Assembly (NCBI GenBank): GCA_024742695.1 | Contig: JANSXY010000017.1 | Coordinates: 1 to 64,000 of the forward strand | Reading direction: 5' to 3' | Length of the DNA stretch: 64,000 nt | From: Paracoccaceae bacterium | GTDB lineage: Bacteria > Pseudomonadota > Alphaproteobacteria > Rhodobacterales > Rhodobacteraceae | Shown: one piece after another, positions 8,661 to 17,322 of the stretch | Layout: each line of letters opens with the position of its first letter | Numbering within the stretch: position 1 is the stretch's first letter | The notes under the pieces: generated by a model | The model's input: the letters and a program-made list of their open reading frames with translations, nothing else | Databases searched by the model: none | What the model was told of the DNA's origin: nothing | Program-made: the position numbers and the translations under genes

Positions 8661-9992
8661 ATGACCCTCGCCTTCGCCCCCGAGCGGATCGAGACTTGGC
8701 CACTTGCGCGCCTGCAGCCCTACGCAAAGAACGCGAAGGTGCATGGCGCCGACCAGGTCGCGAAGATCGCAGCCAGCATGGCCGAGTTCGGCTGGACCGT
8801 GCCGTGCCTCGTCGGCGAGGACGGCGAGCTGATCGCGGGCCACGGCCGGGTGCTTGCCGCGACGCAGCTGGGGCTGTCCGAGGCGCCGGTGATCGTGCTG
8901 GGGCATCTGACCGAGGCGCAGCGGCGGGCCTATCGCATCGCGGACAACAAGCTCACGGAACTCGGCAACTGGGACGAAGCGTTGCTTTCGGCAGAGTTGC
9001 AGGACCTTCTCGCCGACGACTACGACCTGTCGCTCGTGGGCTTCTCAGACGGCGAACTCGACAAGCTGCTGGCTTTCGTTCCGGACAGGGACGCTGAAGA
9101 AGAAGGTGGCGCCGGGGGCTCCGTGCCGCCGGTGACCATCCCCGAACCGCCGCGCAATCCGGCTTCGCGCATGGGAGACCTCTGGATCCTCGGCGACCAC
9201 CGGCTTCTGTGCGGGGACTCGACCAGCCATGGCGATGTCCGCCGGCTGATGAACGGCGAGCGGGCCGTGCTGTTCGCCACCGACCCGCCGTATCTCGTCG
9301 ACTACGACGGGTCCAACCATCCGACGCGGAACAAGGACTGGTCGCAGTCCTACGGCGTCACCTGGGACGACAGTTCTCAGGGTGCGGAGCTCTATGACGG
9401 TTTCATCGCCGCAGCGGTGGCCGAGGCGATCACCGAGGATGCCGCCTGGTACTGCTGGCACGCGTCCCGCCGGCAGGCGATGCTCGAAGCCTGCTGGGAA
9501 AAGGCCGGCGCCTTCGTCCACCAGCAGATCATCTGGGTGAAGGACCGCGGAGTCCTGACCCGCTCCCACTACCTCTGGAAGCACGAGCCATGCTTCATGG
9601 GCTGGCGCCGCCCTAACCGGCCGCCGAAGGTCGCCGAGCAGACGCTGCCCTCGACCTGGGAGATGCCGTCCTTCGCCAAGGACGAGCGCCCCGACCACCC
9701 GACGCCGAAACCACTCGACGCCTTCGGGATCCCGATGCGCCAGCACGTCGCCCGCGGCGGGCTCTGCTATGAGCCGTTCTCGGGGTCGGGTTCGCAGATC
9801 ATGGCGGGCGAGACCAACGGCCGCCGCGTCTTTGCCATGGAGATCAGCCCCGCCTATGTCGATGTCGCCGTGGAGCGTTGGCAGGCCGAAACCGGCCGCG
9901 ACGCGATCCTCGACGGCGACGGCCGGACCTTCGACGAGGTGAAGGCCGAGAGGCTCGATCTGTCCCCAACGGACGAGGAAGCCGCTGCATGA
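8661..9992 (+). CDS. ParB-like nuclease domain fused to N6-adenine/N4-cytosine DNA methyltransferase
   Basis: 443 aa. Residues 1-120 are a ParB/sulfiredoxin-like domain (QLPYAKNAK-type start, then GELIAGHGRVLAA with the GHxR motif). The methyltransferase has motif IV TDPPYLV (~206-211) before the AdoMet-binding motif I EPFSGSG (~371-377), which is the beta-class order. Orphan prophage methylases of this type protect phage DNA or regulate phage genes. No restriction enzyme is adjacent. Its stop overlaps the next start by ATGA. Confidence 0.9.
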   Translation: MTLAFAPERIETWPLARLQPYAKNAKVHGADQVAKIAASMAEFGWTVPCLVGEDGELIAGHGRVLAATQLGLSEAPVIVLGHLTEAQRRAYRIADNKLTELGNWDEALLSAELQDLLADDYDLSLVGFSDGELDKLLAFVPDRDAEEEGGAGGSVPPVTIPEPPRNPASRMGDLWILGDHRLLCGDSTSHGDVRRLMNGERAVLFATDPPYLVDYDGSNHPTRNKDWSQSYGVTWDDSSQGAELYDGFIAAAVAEAITEDAAWYCWHASRRQAMLEACWEKAGAFVHQQIIWVKDRGVLTRSHYLWKHEPCFMGWRRPNRPPKVAEQTLPSTWEMPSFAKDERPDHPTPKPLDAFGIPMRQHVARGGLCYEPFSGSGSQIMAGETNGRRVFAMEISPAYVDVAVERWQAETGRDAILDGDGRTFDEVKAERLDLSPTDEEAAA

Positions 9993-10309
9993 AACAGAGC
10001 CGAGCCATGTCGCTGGTCGAGGCCATCGCCAACGTGGCGGTGGGCTACGGTGTCGCCGTCGTCACGCAGCTTCTGATCTTCCCGGTCTTCGGGCTGCACA
10101 CGACTCTGGCGCAGAACTTGAAGATGGGTGCGGTGTTCACGGTGGTGAGCATCGCGCGGTCCTATGTCCTTCGGCGGCTGTTCGAGGCGATCCGGGTCGG
10201 AACGACAAGACCGCCGCTCGATGCGAGCGGCGGCCATGTTCGTCGTCCGTTGCCTTATCGGCGCGATTTCGGTCCTGCGATCAGACGAGATCAGGCCTCC
10301 AAGCGGTAG
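9989..10309 (+). CDS. DUF7220-like small membrane protein
   Basis: 106 aa from the ATG at 9989, which overlaps the methyltransferase stop. Residues ~7-50 hold two hydrophobic stretches (VAVGYGVAVVTQLLIFPVFG and an AVFTVVSIA segment), followed by VLRRLFEAI. The conserved part ends near residue 68. Downstream codons run through a perfect hairpin at 10211-10233 and into the 3' end of the convergent gene, so the last ~38 residues may be an extended or poorly conserved tail. Confidence 0.65.
   Translation: MKQSRAMSLVEAIANVAVGYGVAVVTQLLIFPVFGLHTTLAQNLKMGAVFTVVSIARSYVLRRLFEAIRVGTTRPPLDASGGHVRRPLPYRRDFGPAIRRDQASKR
10211..10233. terminator. Perfect 10-bp hairpin with 3-nt loop
   Basis: CCGCCGCTCG (10211-10220), loop ATG, CGAGCGGCGG (10224-10233). 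It lies between the conserved part of the DUF7220-like gene and the convergent DUF3489 gene. It has no clear T-run, so a bidirectional or factor-assisted terminator is only a suggestion. Confidence 0.45.
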
Positions 10310-10875
10310 ACCCGCCTACGGCCTTCTACCTTCTCGGAGGTCACTTCGAGTCCGAGCTTCTTCTTGAGCGTTCCGGCGAAGGCGCCGCGGACCGTGTGGG
10401 ACTGCCACCCTGTTTCGGCGACAATCTCGTCGATGGTCGCGCCGCCCTCGGCGCGGAGCATCTCGATCAGCTTCGCCTGCTTGGTGCCCGTGCGAGGTGC
10501 GCGCGCCTTGGGCGCGGGGTCGGCCTCGGCGGGGGCGTCCTGCGGCGCCTCCGCACTCGGCGTCACGTCGGCGCCCGTAGGCGCGCTGTCGCCGCCTTCC
10601 AGCTCGATGCCGATGGCGGCGAGGCCCGCGTCTTGGACGTGCAGGAGGATGGCGCGGCCGTCCTCGTCGTTGCGCCAGATGCGCTTGAGGGCGGCGTCGG
10701 CCTTGGTCCGGCTGTCGGTCGTGGTCTCGGCGATCAGCCCGCGGGAGAGCAGCGCGGCGACCACCTTGGTGGCGGCGCCGCCGCGGAGCGAACCGGGAAG
10801 CGGCAGAACATTGCGGTCCTCGCGCTGCGCGGCGGCGCTGAGGATCACGAGCTGGGTGTCGGAAAGCTTGGTCAT
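10291..10875 (-). CDS. DUF3489 domain protein
   Basis: 194 aa from the ATG at 10875, preceded by GGAG; a further upstream in-frame start at 10905 lacks support. The N-terminus starts MTKLSDTQLVILSAAAQRED, a middle proline/alanine/aspartate-rich linker follows, and the C-terminal ~75 residues (TKQAKLIEMLRAEGGATIDEI, then WQSHTVRGAFAGTLKKKLG) form the DUF3489 winged-helix-like domain. DNA binding is probable. It is transcribed against the phage late direction. Confidence 0.8.
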   Translation of the reverse strand: MTKLSDTQLVILSAAAQREDRNVLPLPGSLRGGAATKVVAALLSRGLIAETTTDSRTKADAALKRIWRNDEDGRAILLHVQDAGLAAIGIELEGGDSAPTGADVTPSAEAPQDAPAEADPAPKARAPRTGTKQAKLIEMLRAEGGATIDEIVAETGWQSHTVRGAFAGTLKKKLGLEVTSEKVEGRRRVYRLEA

Positions 10876-10968
10876 CTGGGGTCTCCGTATTCGGGCCCGC
10901 GTCATGCGGCGCCTTCTATGACCCCGAGCCGCGCAGGGCGCGCGGCGGGAGTTCCGGCTGGCCGGAGA

Positions 10969-11241
10969 TCAGCGGGCGTGCTCGCCCTGGCCGAAGGCGC
11001 TGTCGGTGATGCGCTTCAAGAGGCTGGCGTAGTGTTCGAGAGTGCCGACCATGGCCCAGCCCGCCTCGTCGGGGTGGCAGTTGAAATGGTCGTCGCTGAG
11101 CGCCTGCAGGCGAGCGAGCATCTCGTCGATCTCGGCCTTCTTGCCGATGAAGGCGGCGAGTGCCGCTTCCTTGTTGCGCCGGGCCTTCTCTACGCGGAGT
11201 TCGTGCCGCGGGGTGGTGATCGGATTCAGTCGCGTTGTCAT
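10969..11241 (-). CDS. Small conserved phage protein, unknown function
   Basis: 90 aa from the ATG at 11241, preceded by GGAG. It is predicted to be helical, rich in charged residues (RHELRVEKARRNKEAALAAFIGKKAEIDEMLARLQ) with no signal peptide or membrane segment. It reads away from the terminase operon and follows the same direction as the DUF3489 gene downstream, so the two may be co-transcribed. Function not recognisable. Confidence 0.6.
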   Translation of the reverse strand: MTTRLNPITTPRHELRVEKARRNKEAALAAFIGKKAEIDEMLARLQALSDDHFNCHPDEAGWAMVGTLEHYASLLKRITDSAFGQGEHAR

Positions 11242-11303
11242 CGTGTTGGCTCCGTGGTGAGTTGCATCGTCCCTGTGGGATGGACGTTCGCTCCGGTTGC
11301 TCG

Positions 11304-11322
11304 GCTTATCAACTCGATAAGC
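11304..11322. promoter_or_regulatory. 19-bp palindrome in the divergent promoter region before the terminase operon
   Basis: GCTTATC (11304-11310), AACTC, GATAAGC (11316-11322): perfect 7-bp arms. It lies between the divergent starts at 11241 and 11354, a fitting place for a phage operator that controls the late genes. Confidence 0.5.
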
Positions 11323-11353
11323 ACATGATTTCGAATGATAATCGGAGCCGTCG

Positions 11354-11938
11354 ATGAAGGGCATGAGCGAGCGCCAGTACGCCGCCCATGTCGGGCTCTC
11401 GCGCGGCGCGATCCAGAAGGCGAAGGCGGCCGGCCGGCTCGTCCTGCACGAGGATGGCAGCATCGACGCCGCGGCATCCGACCGGCTCAGAGCGGAAGCG
11501 ACGGATCCGTCGAAGACGAGGAAGGCGCCGGCACCGAAGCTGAAACCCGTGCCCGAGGCCGCCGTCGCCGCCGTCGGCGACACGCTACGGGAACAGGGGC
11601 TATCCGCCCCGGCCGTCGGCGGCGGCACGACCTTCCTGCAGGCCAAGACCGCGAACGAGGTGCTGAAGGCGCAGGAAAGGCGTATCCGGCTTCAGAAGCT
11701 GAAGGGGGAACTGGTCGACCGCGCCCGGGCGGAGACGCTGATGTTTCGGCTCGCGCGCGACGAGCGCGACGCATGGGTGACCTGGCCGGCGCGGGTGGCT
11801 GCGTTGATGGCCTCGGAGCTGACCGCGGCGCTGGGGGACGGATACGAGGTGGAGGCGGCGCTGATGCAGAAGGTTCTGGAGGCCCATGTCCGCGCCCAGC
11901 TCGACAGCCTCGCCGAGATCCGACCCGGGCTTGGATGA
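11354..11938 (+). CDS. Phage terminase small subunit (Nu1-like)
   Basis: 194 aa. The N-terminal ~45 residues are a winged-helix DNA-recognition part (ERQYAAHVGLSRGAIQKAKAAGRL), as in lambda Nu1-type subunits, followed by a linker and a C-terminal helical part that would bind the large subunit. A GGAG ribosome-binding site stands 7 nt before the start. It overlaps the large-subunit gene by 53 bp, consistent with coupled translation. Confidence 0.82.
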   Translation: MKGMSERQYAAHVGLSRGAIQKAKAAGRLVLHEDGSIDAAASDRLRAEATDPSKTRKAPAPKLKPVPEAAVAAVGDTLREQGLSAPAVGGGTTFLQAKTANEVLKAQERRIRLQKLKGELVDRARAETLMFRLARDERDAWVTWPARVAALMASELTAALGDGYEVEAALMQKVLEAHVRAQLDSLAEIRPGLG

Positions 11939-13880
11939 CGATCTCTTCGGGTTCGACGGCGCCGCCGCGCTGATCCGCGCCTGGTCGCGGGGCCTGCGTC
12001 CAGACCCGGATCTGACGGTCTCGAGCTGGGCCGACCGTCACCGGAAACTCGCCTCGCGGGCCTCGGCCGAGCCGGGGCAGTACCGGACCGCGCGCACACC
12101 CTACATGCGCGAGATCATGGATCGGCTCTCGCCCGGCGATCCGACCCAACGGATCGTGTTCATGAAGGCCGCGCAGGTCGGCGCGACCGAGGCCGGGAAC
12201 AACTGGATCGGTTTCGTCATCCACCAGGCGCCGGGTCCGATGCTGGCGGTCCAGCCGACGGTCGAACTCGCCAAGCGAAACTCGCGGCAGCGGATCGACC
12301 CGCTGATCGACGAAAGCCCGGACCTTCGGGAGCGGGTGAAACCGGCGCGATCCCGCGACGCGGGCAACACCATGCTGTCAAAGGAGTTCGCGGGCGGCAT
12401 CCTGATCATGACGGGCGCGAACTCGGCGGTGGGGCTGCGCTCGACCCCGGCGCGCTACATCTTCCTCGACGAGGTCGACGCCTATCCGGCCTCGGCCGAC
12501 GAGGAAGGCGATCCGGTCACGCTGGCCGAAGCACGCTCGCTGACCTTCGCCCACCGGCGCAAGGTGTTCCTGGTCTCGACCCCGACGGTCCGTGGGCTCT
12601 CTCGGATCGAGCGGGAGTTCGAGGCGTCCGACCAGCGCCGGTTCTTCGTGCCGTGCCCGCATTGCGACGCGATGCAGTGGCTGAGGTTCGAGCGGCTACG
12701 ATGGGAAAAGGGGCGGCCTGAGATGGCAGAGTATCTCTGCGAGGGCTGCGAGCGACCCATCGCCGAGCATCACAAGACGCGGATGCTCGAGCGCGGCGAG
12801 TGGCGGGCGACCGCCACCGCCGCCGATCCGACCACGGTCGGCTACCACCTCTCGGCGCTCTATTCGCCGGTGGGCTGGCTCAGCTGGCAGCGGATCGCGC
12901 GGGCGCATGAAGCGGCACGGGGCAGCGACGAGGCGATGCGGGCGTTCCGGAACACCATCCTCGGGGAGACCTGGATGGAGACCGGCGAGGCGCCCGACTG
13001 GCAGCGGCTGGCGGACCGGCGCGAGGCATGGGCGCCGGGCACGGTGCCGGAGCGGGGGCTGTTCCTGACTGCCGGCGCCGACGTTCAGAAGGACCGGATC
13101 GAGGTCGATGTCTGGGCCTGGGGCCGCGGGCTAGAAAGCTGGCTCGTCGACCACCTCGTGCTTGAGGGCGGTCCCGGCGATCCGGCGTGCTGGCAACAGC
13201 TGACGGATCTGCTGGGTCGGACATGGACGCATGCCTCGGGCCAGACAATGACACTCGCGCGGCTTGCGATCGACACGGGCTACGAGACCAGCGCGGTCTA
13301 TGCCTGGTCGCGCCAGGTGGGTTTCGCGCAGGTGGCGCCGGTGAAGGGCGTCGAGGGGTTCACCCGGACGAGTCCGGTAACCGGGCCGACCTTCGTCGAT
13401 GCGACAGTCGCGGGCAAACGGCTCCGGCGCGGGGCCCGGCTCTGGACGGTGGCGACCTCGACCTTCAAGGCCGAGACCTATCGCTTCCTGCGGCAGGACC
13501 GGCCGACGAGAGAGGAACAGGCGGCGGGTGCTCTGTGCCCGCCTGGCACGATCCATCTGCCGGACTGGGCGGACGGCGAATGGCTCAAGCAGCTGACCGC
13601 CGAGCAGCTGGTGACGGTGAAGGGCACGCGTGGCTTCACGCGGCTCGAATGGCAGAAGCTCCGCGAGCGCAACGAGGCGCTGGACACGCGGGTCTATGCC
13701 CGCGCGGCGGCGTGGATCGCGGGCGCCGATCGCTGGCCCGAAGCACGCTGGGCCGATCTGGAAGCGCAGCTCGGGGTGGCGAAGCAGGGCGTGCCCGAGG
13801 CCGGTCAAGCCATGGCGCCGTCCGGCCCGACACGAACGACGCCACGCCGGCGCACGGTGCGCTCGAGCTACATGAGATAG
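11886..13880 (+). CDS. Phage terminase large subunit, GpA family
   Basis: 664 aa. The ATPase has a Walker A-like KAAQVGATE near residue 93 and Walker B YIFLDEVDAY near 191-198; a CPHCDAMQW zinc-knuckle segment follows, and the C-terminal half carries the nuclease (AGADVQKDRIEVDVWAWGRG, and later an IDTGYET segment). With the small subunit it cuts and packages DNA into proheads. TGGAGG lies directly upstream of the start, inside the small-subunit gene. Confidence 0.93.
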   Translation: MSAPSSTASPRSDPGLDDDLFGFDGAAALIRAWSRGLRPDPDLTVSSWADRHRKLASRASAEPGQYRTARTPYMREIMDRLSPGDPTQRIVFMKAAQVGATEAGNNWIGFVIHQAPGPMLAVQPTVELAKRNSRQRIDPLIDESPDLRERVKPARSRDAGNTMLSKEFAGGILIMTGANSAVGLRSTPARYIFLDEVDAYPASADEEGDPVTLAEARSLTFAHRRKVFLVSTPTVRGLSRIEREFEASDQRRFFVPCPHCDAMQWLRFERLRWEKGRPEMAEYLCEGCERPIAEHHKTRMLERGEWRATATAADPTTVGYHLSALYSPVGWLSWQRIARAHEAARGSDEAMRAFRNTILGETWMETGEAPDWQRLADRREAWAPGTVPERGLFLTAGADVQKDRIEVDVWAWGRGLESWLVDHLVLEGGPGDPACWQQLTDLLGRTWTHASGQTMTLARLAIDTGYETSAVYAWSRQVGFAQVAPVKGVEGFTRTSPVTGPTFVDATVAGKRLRRGARLWTVATSTFKAETYRFLRQDRPTREEQAAGALCPPGTIHLPDWADGEWLKQLTAEQLVTVKGTRGFTRLEWQKLRERNEALDTRVYARAAAWIAGADRWPEARWADLEAQLGVAKQGVPEAGQAMAPSGPTRTTPRRRTVRSSYMR

Positions 13881-13887
13881 GCGAATT

Positions 13888-14502
13888 TCAGTGCCGTCGC
13901 GATGCGCGACTACGCTGAAAGGCTTCAAACGCTGTCTTGCGCTTGGCGGCGATCATGCGGACGCGCGTCTCGATCTCGGTTGCGCCGAACTCTGTCGGAT
14001 GAAACGGTCCGCCGTACCAGCGGACCATGTCTTTGTGCTGTGGATGGCGGCGGCTCGCCATCGCCTCGCAGAAGTCCATGAAGCCGGTCGGGCCTCCGAC
14101 GTCCTCGGGCGGGGCCGTCCGTTCGCCTCCAACGAAGACCGGATAGTCGACATCAGGATCGGCTGGCTCCACGGCCTCGATGACAATGCGATGCTGCCAG
14201 TTGTCGCCGAAGTCATAGGTGTAGAGAAATTCAGTCACGCCGCGTTCGATCAGTGAGGACAGCCGCAGACCCTTGGCCTGATAGACCTTGCGGTCCCAGA
14301 GGGCATCCTCCGGGTCGGGCTCGCCGTAGACCCGATCGCCGATGGCGAACTCGTAGAGGTGATAGCTCTCCCAGGGCATGACTGCCTGAATGATCTCGTG
14401 AAGCGCCCGCAGGTTGGTCGAAATCCCGACCTCGACCCTGCGCCAGATGCGCGGCTCGAGATGCTCGAGGTCGATGCGGATGCGGGCAATCTGGTCGGTC
14501 AT
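13888..14502 (-). CDS. Plasmid pRiA4b ORF-3 family protein
   Basis: 204 aa. Typical family features: start IARIRIDLEHLEPRIWRRVEV, the central YEFAIGDRVYGEPD, and FLYTYDFGDNWQHRIVIE. The family is widespread on plasmids and mobile elements; its biochemical function is not established. It is inserted in reverse orientation between the terminase and gpW genes, which are otherwise a conserved forward pair, so it is probably phage cargo. Confidence 0.88.
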   Translation of the reverse strand: MTDQIARIRIDLEHLEPRIWRRVEVGISTNLRALHEIIQAVMPWESYHLYEFAIGDRVYGEPDPEDALWDRKVYQAKGLRLSSLIERGVTEFLYTYDFGDNWQHRIVIEAVEPADPDVDYPVFVGGERTAPPEDVGGPTGFMDFCEAMASRRHPQHKDMVRWYGGPFHPTEFGATEIETRVRMIAAKRKTAFEAFQRSRASRRH

Positions 14503-14548
14503 GGCAGCTGTTCGGGGCGGATCGGTTCGACGATAGAAGGTGCCTCGA

Positions 14549-14764
14549 ATGCCGACAATTATGGATCTGCGCGCCCGCCGCGATGCGCTCTCAGCGCAGC
14601 GGTCCTCAGGCGTGGCACGGGTGAGCTATGACGGCAAGACCGTGGATTATCGCAGCGTCGCCGAGATCGACCGGGCCATCGAGGCGCTGGATCGCGAGAT
14701 CGCCGCGGTCGAGGGGCGCCGGATCGTCCGGCAGGTGCGTGTGACGACGGCGAAGGGGCTCTGA
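14549..14764 (+). CDS. gpW-like head-tail joining protein
   Basis: 71 aa from the ATG at 14549, with AGAAGG 8 nt upstream. The sequence (DLRARRDALSAQRSSGVARV, then VAEIDRAIEALDREIAAVEG) fits the two-helix gpW fold. The position between the terminase and the portal is the standard one. gpW closes the head after packaging and prepares it for tail joining. Confidence 0.8.
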   Translation: MPTIMDLRARRDALSAQRSSGVARVSYDGKTVDYRSVAEIDRAIEALDREIAAVEGRRIVRQVRVTTAKGL

Positions 14765-14767
14765 TCG

Positions 14768-16288
14768 ATGGGCCTCTTCGACCGTTTCCGCCCCCGGTCC
14801 ACCGGCGGCCCCGCTGCCGTGCGCGCTCGTCTCGAAGGAGCGATGGCGAAGCGCCGGCTGCGCGGCTGGAACCCGCCGCTCGAGAACATCAACGCGCTGG
14901 TCGCCTCAGGCGGCCCGCGGCTTCTGGCGCGGTCCCGCGAACTGGTCGTGACCAATGGGTACGCCGCCAACGCCTGCGAAGCCTTCGCGGCGAACCTGGT
15001 GGGGGACGGGATCAAGCCGTCCTCGCTCATCGGAGACTCTGATCTGCGCGACCGGGTTCAGCGGCTCTGGCTCGCCTGGACAGACGAGGCCGACGCCGAC
15101 GGGCTGACCGACTTCTACGGCCTGCAGGCCATGGTTGCGCGCGAGATGTTCGTGGCGGGCGAGTGCTTCGTCCGGTTGCGCCCGCGCCGAGCCGAGGACG
15201 GGCTGCTGGTGCCGCTCCAACTGCAACTTCTGCAGTCCGAGATGCTGCCCTTCGAGAAGACCGAGACGGCGGCGAACGGGAACCGCATCCGCTGCGGGAT
15301 CGAGTTCGACGCGATCGGCCAGCGCATGGCCTACCACTTCCGGCGCCGCCATCCGGGTGACAGCACCGACCAGGGGGCGGTCATCCCGGAGACGGTGCGC
15401 GTGCCGGCGGCGGACGTGCTGCACATCTACCGCCCCATCGACGCGGGTCAGATCCGGGGCCTGCCGCATATTGCACCCGCGATGGTGCGTCTGTTTCTGC
15501 TCGACCAGTACGACGACGCCGAACTCGACCGGAAGAAGACCGCGGCGATGTTCGCCGGCTTCATCACCAAGACGGCGCCGGAAGAGCCCTTGCTCGGCGA
15601 CGCCGAGGCGGATCTCGACGGGTCTGCCATCGCGAGCCTCGAACCAGGCACCATGCAGGTGCTTCTGCCGGGCGAGGACGTGAAGTTCTCGTCTCCGGCG
15701 GACGTCGGCAGCAGCTACGAGGCTTTCCAGTACCGCACGCTGCTGGCGGTCTCGGCCTCGCTGGGGCTGCCGTACCATCTCGTCACCGGCGATGTCCGGC
15801 AGGCGAACTATTCGAGCCTGCGCGCCGAACTTGTCGAGTTCCGCCGCCGCATCGGTCAGTTGCAGCACGGGGTCCTGGCGCATCAGCTCTGCCGACCGAT
15901 CTGGCAGCGCTGGCTGGAGACGGCGGTGCTCTCGGGCGCGCTCGACGCCGATCCGGCAGAGCTGCGGCCGGTGCAGTGGATCCCGCCGCGCTGGGACTGG
16001 GTCGACCCGCTGAAGGACATCCAGGCGCAGGTGCTGGCGATGGAGGCCGGCATCACCTCACGGCGCAAGGTGGTCGAGGCCACCGGCTACGACATCGAGG
16101 AAGTCGATCGCGAGAACGCCGCGGACGCCGCCCGCGCCGCAGAACTCGGCCTGCGCTACCGCACGAGCCCCGGCGAGACGCAGGGCGCCCGCGCGACGCC
16201 GGCGACAAGGCCTGAGCCCGCTGATGGCGCAGGCGACAGCACGGACGACGGCGCCGACGCGACCGATCCGGCCACCGAACAGGAGTGA
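14768..16288 (+). CDS. Lambda-family phage portal protein
   Basis: 506 aa, usual length for the family. It starts 3 bp after gpW. Conserved pieces are the RSRELVVTNGYAANACEAF segment (~55-75), the FVAGECFVRLRPR strand, and VTGDVRQANYSSLRAELVEF in the C-terminal third. It forms the dodecameric ring at the head vertex through which DNA enters. The last ~40 residues are low-complexity and acidic. Confidence 0.93.
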   Translation: MGLFDRFRPRSTGGPAAVRARLEGAMAKRRLRGWNPPLENINALVASGGPRLLARSRELVVTNGYAANACEAFAANLVGDGIKPSSLIGDSDLRDRVQRLWLAWTDEADADGLTDFYGLQAMVAREMFVAGECFVRLRPRRAEDGLLVPLQLQLLQSEMLPFEKTETAANGNRIRCGIEFDAIGQRMAYHFRRRHPGDSTDQGAVIPETVRVPAADVLHIYRPIDAGQIRGLPHIAPAMVRLFLLDQYDDAELDRKKTAAMFAGFITKTAPEEPLLGDAEADLDGSAIASLEPGTMQVLLPGEDVKFSSPADVGSSYEAFQYRTLLAVSASLGLPYHLVTGDVRQANYSSLRAELVEFRRRIGQLQHGVLAHQLCRPIWQRWLETAVLSGALDADPAELRPVQWIPPRWDWVDPLKDIQAQVLAMEAGITSRRKVVEATGYDIEEVDRENAADAARAAELGLRYRTSPGETQGARATPATRPEPADGAGDSTDDGADATDPATEQE

Positions 16289-16292
16289 CGAC

Positions 16293-17318
16293 ATGGCAAG
16301 CTGGTATGCGATCCGCGCCCGGGGGACCGGTGCGGAAGTGGCGATCTATGACGAGGTCGGCGCCTACGGGGTCTCGGCGAAGGGGTTTCTGGCCGAACTG
16401 GGCGCGTTGCCCGAGGGCACGCCGGTCGATCTGCGGCTGAACAGCCCCGGCGGATCGGTCTTCGATGCGGTCGCGATCCACAACGCACTGAAGAGGCACG
16501 AAGGCACGGTCACGGTCTGGATCGACGGCATCGCCGCCTCCGCTGCCTCCTACATCGCGATGGCGGGCGACGAGATCGTCATGCCCGAGAACGCCTTCCT
16601 GATGATCCACGACCCCGCGGGCCTGGTCATGGGCACGGCCGAGGACATGCGCGCCATGGCCGAGGCCCTCGACAAGGTGAAAGGCAGCCTGGTCTCGGGC
16701 TACGCCGCGAAATCCGGCCGGACGCCGGAGGAGGTCTCCGCGCTCATGGCCGCCGAGACCTGGTTCGACGCTTCGGACGCCGTGGCGCAGGGCTTCGCCG
16801 ACCGCCTGATCGAGCCTGTCCGGATTGCCGCGAACTTCGACATCGGGCGCTTCCGCAATGCGCCGCCGGTGCTGGTCGAAGCGGTCGAGGCTGAGCCGGA
16901 GGCAGACGAAGCGGCCAATGGCGCCGAGATCGAAGCGGACGAGGATACTGAGGCCGCCGCCGAAGGCGACGAGGTCGCGGACGCCGAGGGCCAGCCGGCC
17001 GCCACTTCCGATACCCCGGAGCCGCCGGCCGAGACGCCACCGCCCAGCGGCGCGCTGCCAGATCCCGCCGCGATCCGGGCCGAGGCCATCGGCCACGCCC
17101 GGGCCGTGATCGATCTCTGCCGCCTCGCGGGCCAGCCGCAGATGGCCGGCCGCTTCCTTGAGGAAGACGCGAGCCTCGACGAGGTGCGCGCGGCACTCCT
17201 CGCCGCCAAGGCCGAGGCCGAGCCCGAGATCGCGCCCCATCACCCGCAGCCCGGCCGGTCCTCGGCCGCGCGCCCCTGGGGCGAGGTCGTCGCCCGCACC
17301 TTCAAGCTGAAAGGATAA
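16293..17318 (+). CDS. ClpP-like phage head maturation protease with scaffold-like C-terminus
   Basis: 341 aa from the ATG at 16293 (AGGAG just upstream). The protease half has the ClpP-type strand LRLNSPGGSVFDAVAIHNAL, the catalytic serine region IDGIAASAASYIAMAG (~80-90) and the histidine in FLMIHDPAG (~105). After ~190 the protein is rich in Glu, Ala and Pro and then helical, as expected for an internal scaffold domain removed during prohead maturation. Confidence 0.9.
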   Translation: MASWYAIRARGTGAEVAIYDEVGAYGVSAKGFLAELGALPEGTPVDLRLNSPGGSVFDAVAIHNALKRHEGTVTVWIDGIAASAASYIAMAGDEIVMPENAFLMIHDPAGLVMGTAEDMRAMAEALDKVKGSLVSGYAAKSGRTPEEVSALMAAETWFDASDAVAQGFADRLIEPVRIAANFDIGRFRNAPPVLVEAVEAEPEADEAANGAEIEADEDTEAAAEGDEVADAEGQPAATSDTPEPPAETPPPSGALPDPAAIRAEAIGHARAVIDLCRLAGQPQMAGRFLEEDASLDEVRAALLAAKAEAEPEIAPHHPQPGRSSAARPWGEVVARTFKLKG

Positions 17319-17322
17319 CCTC

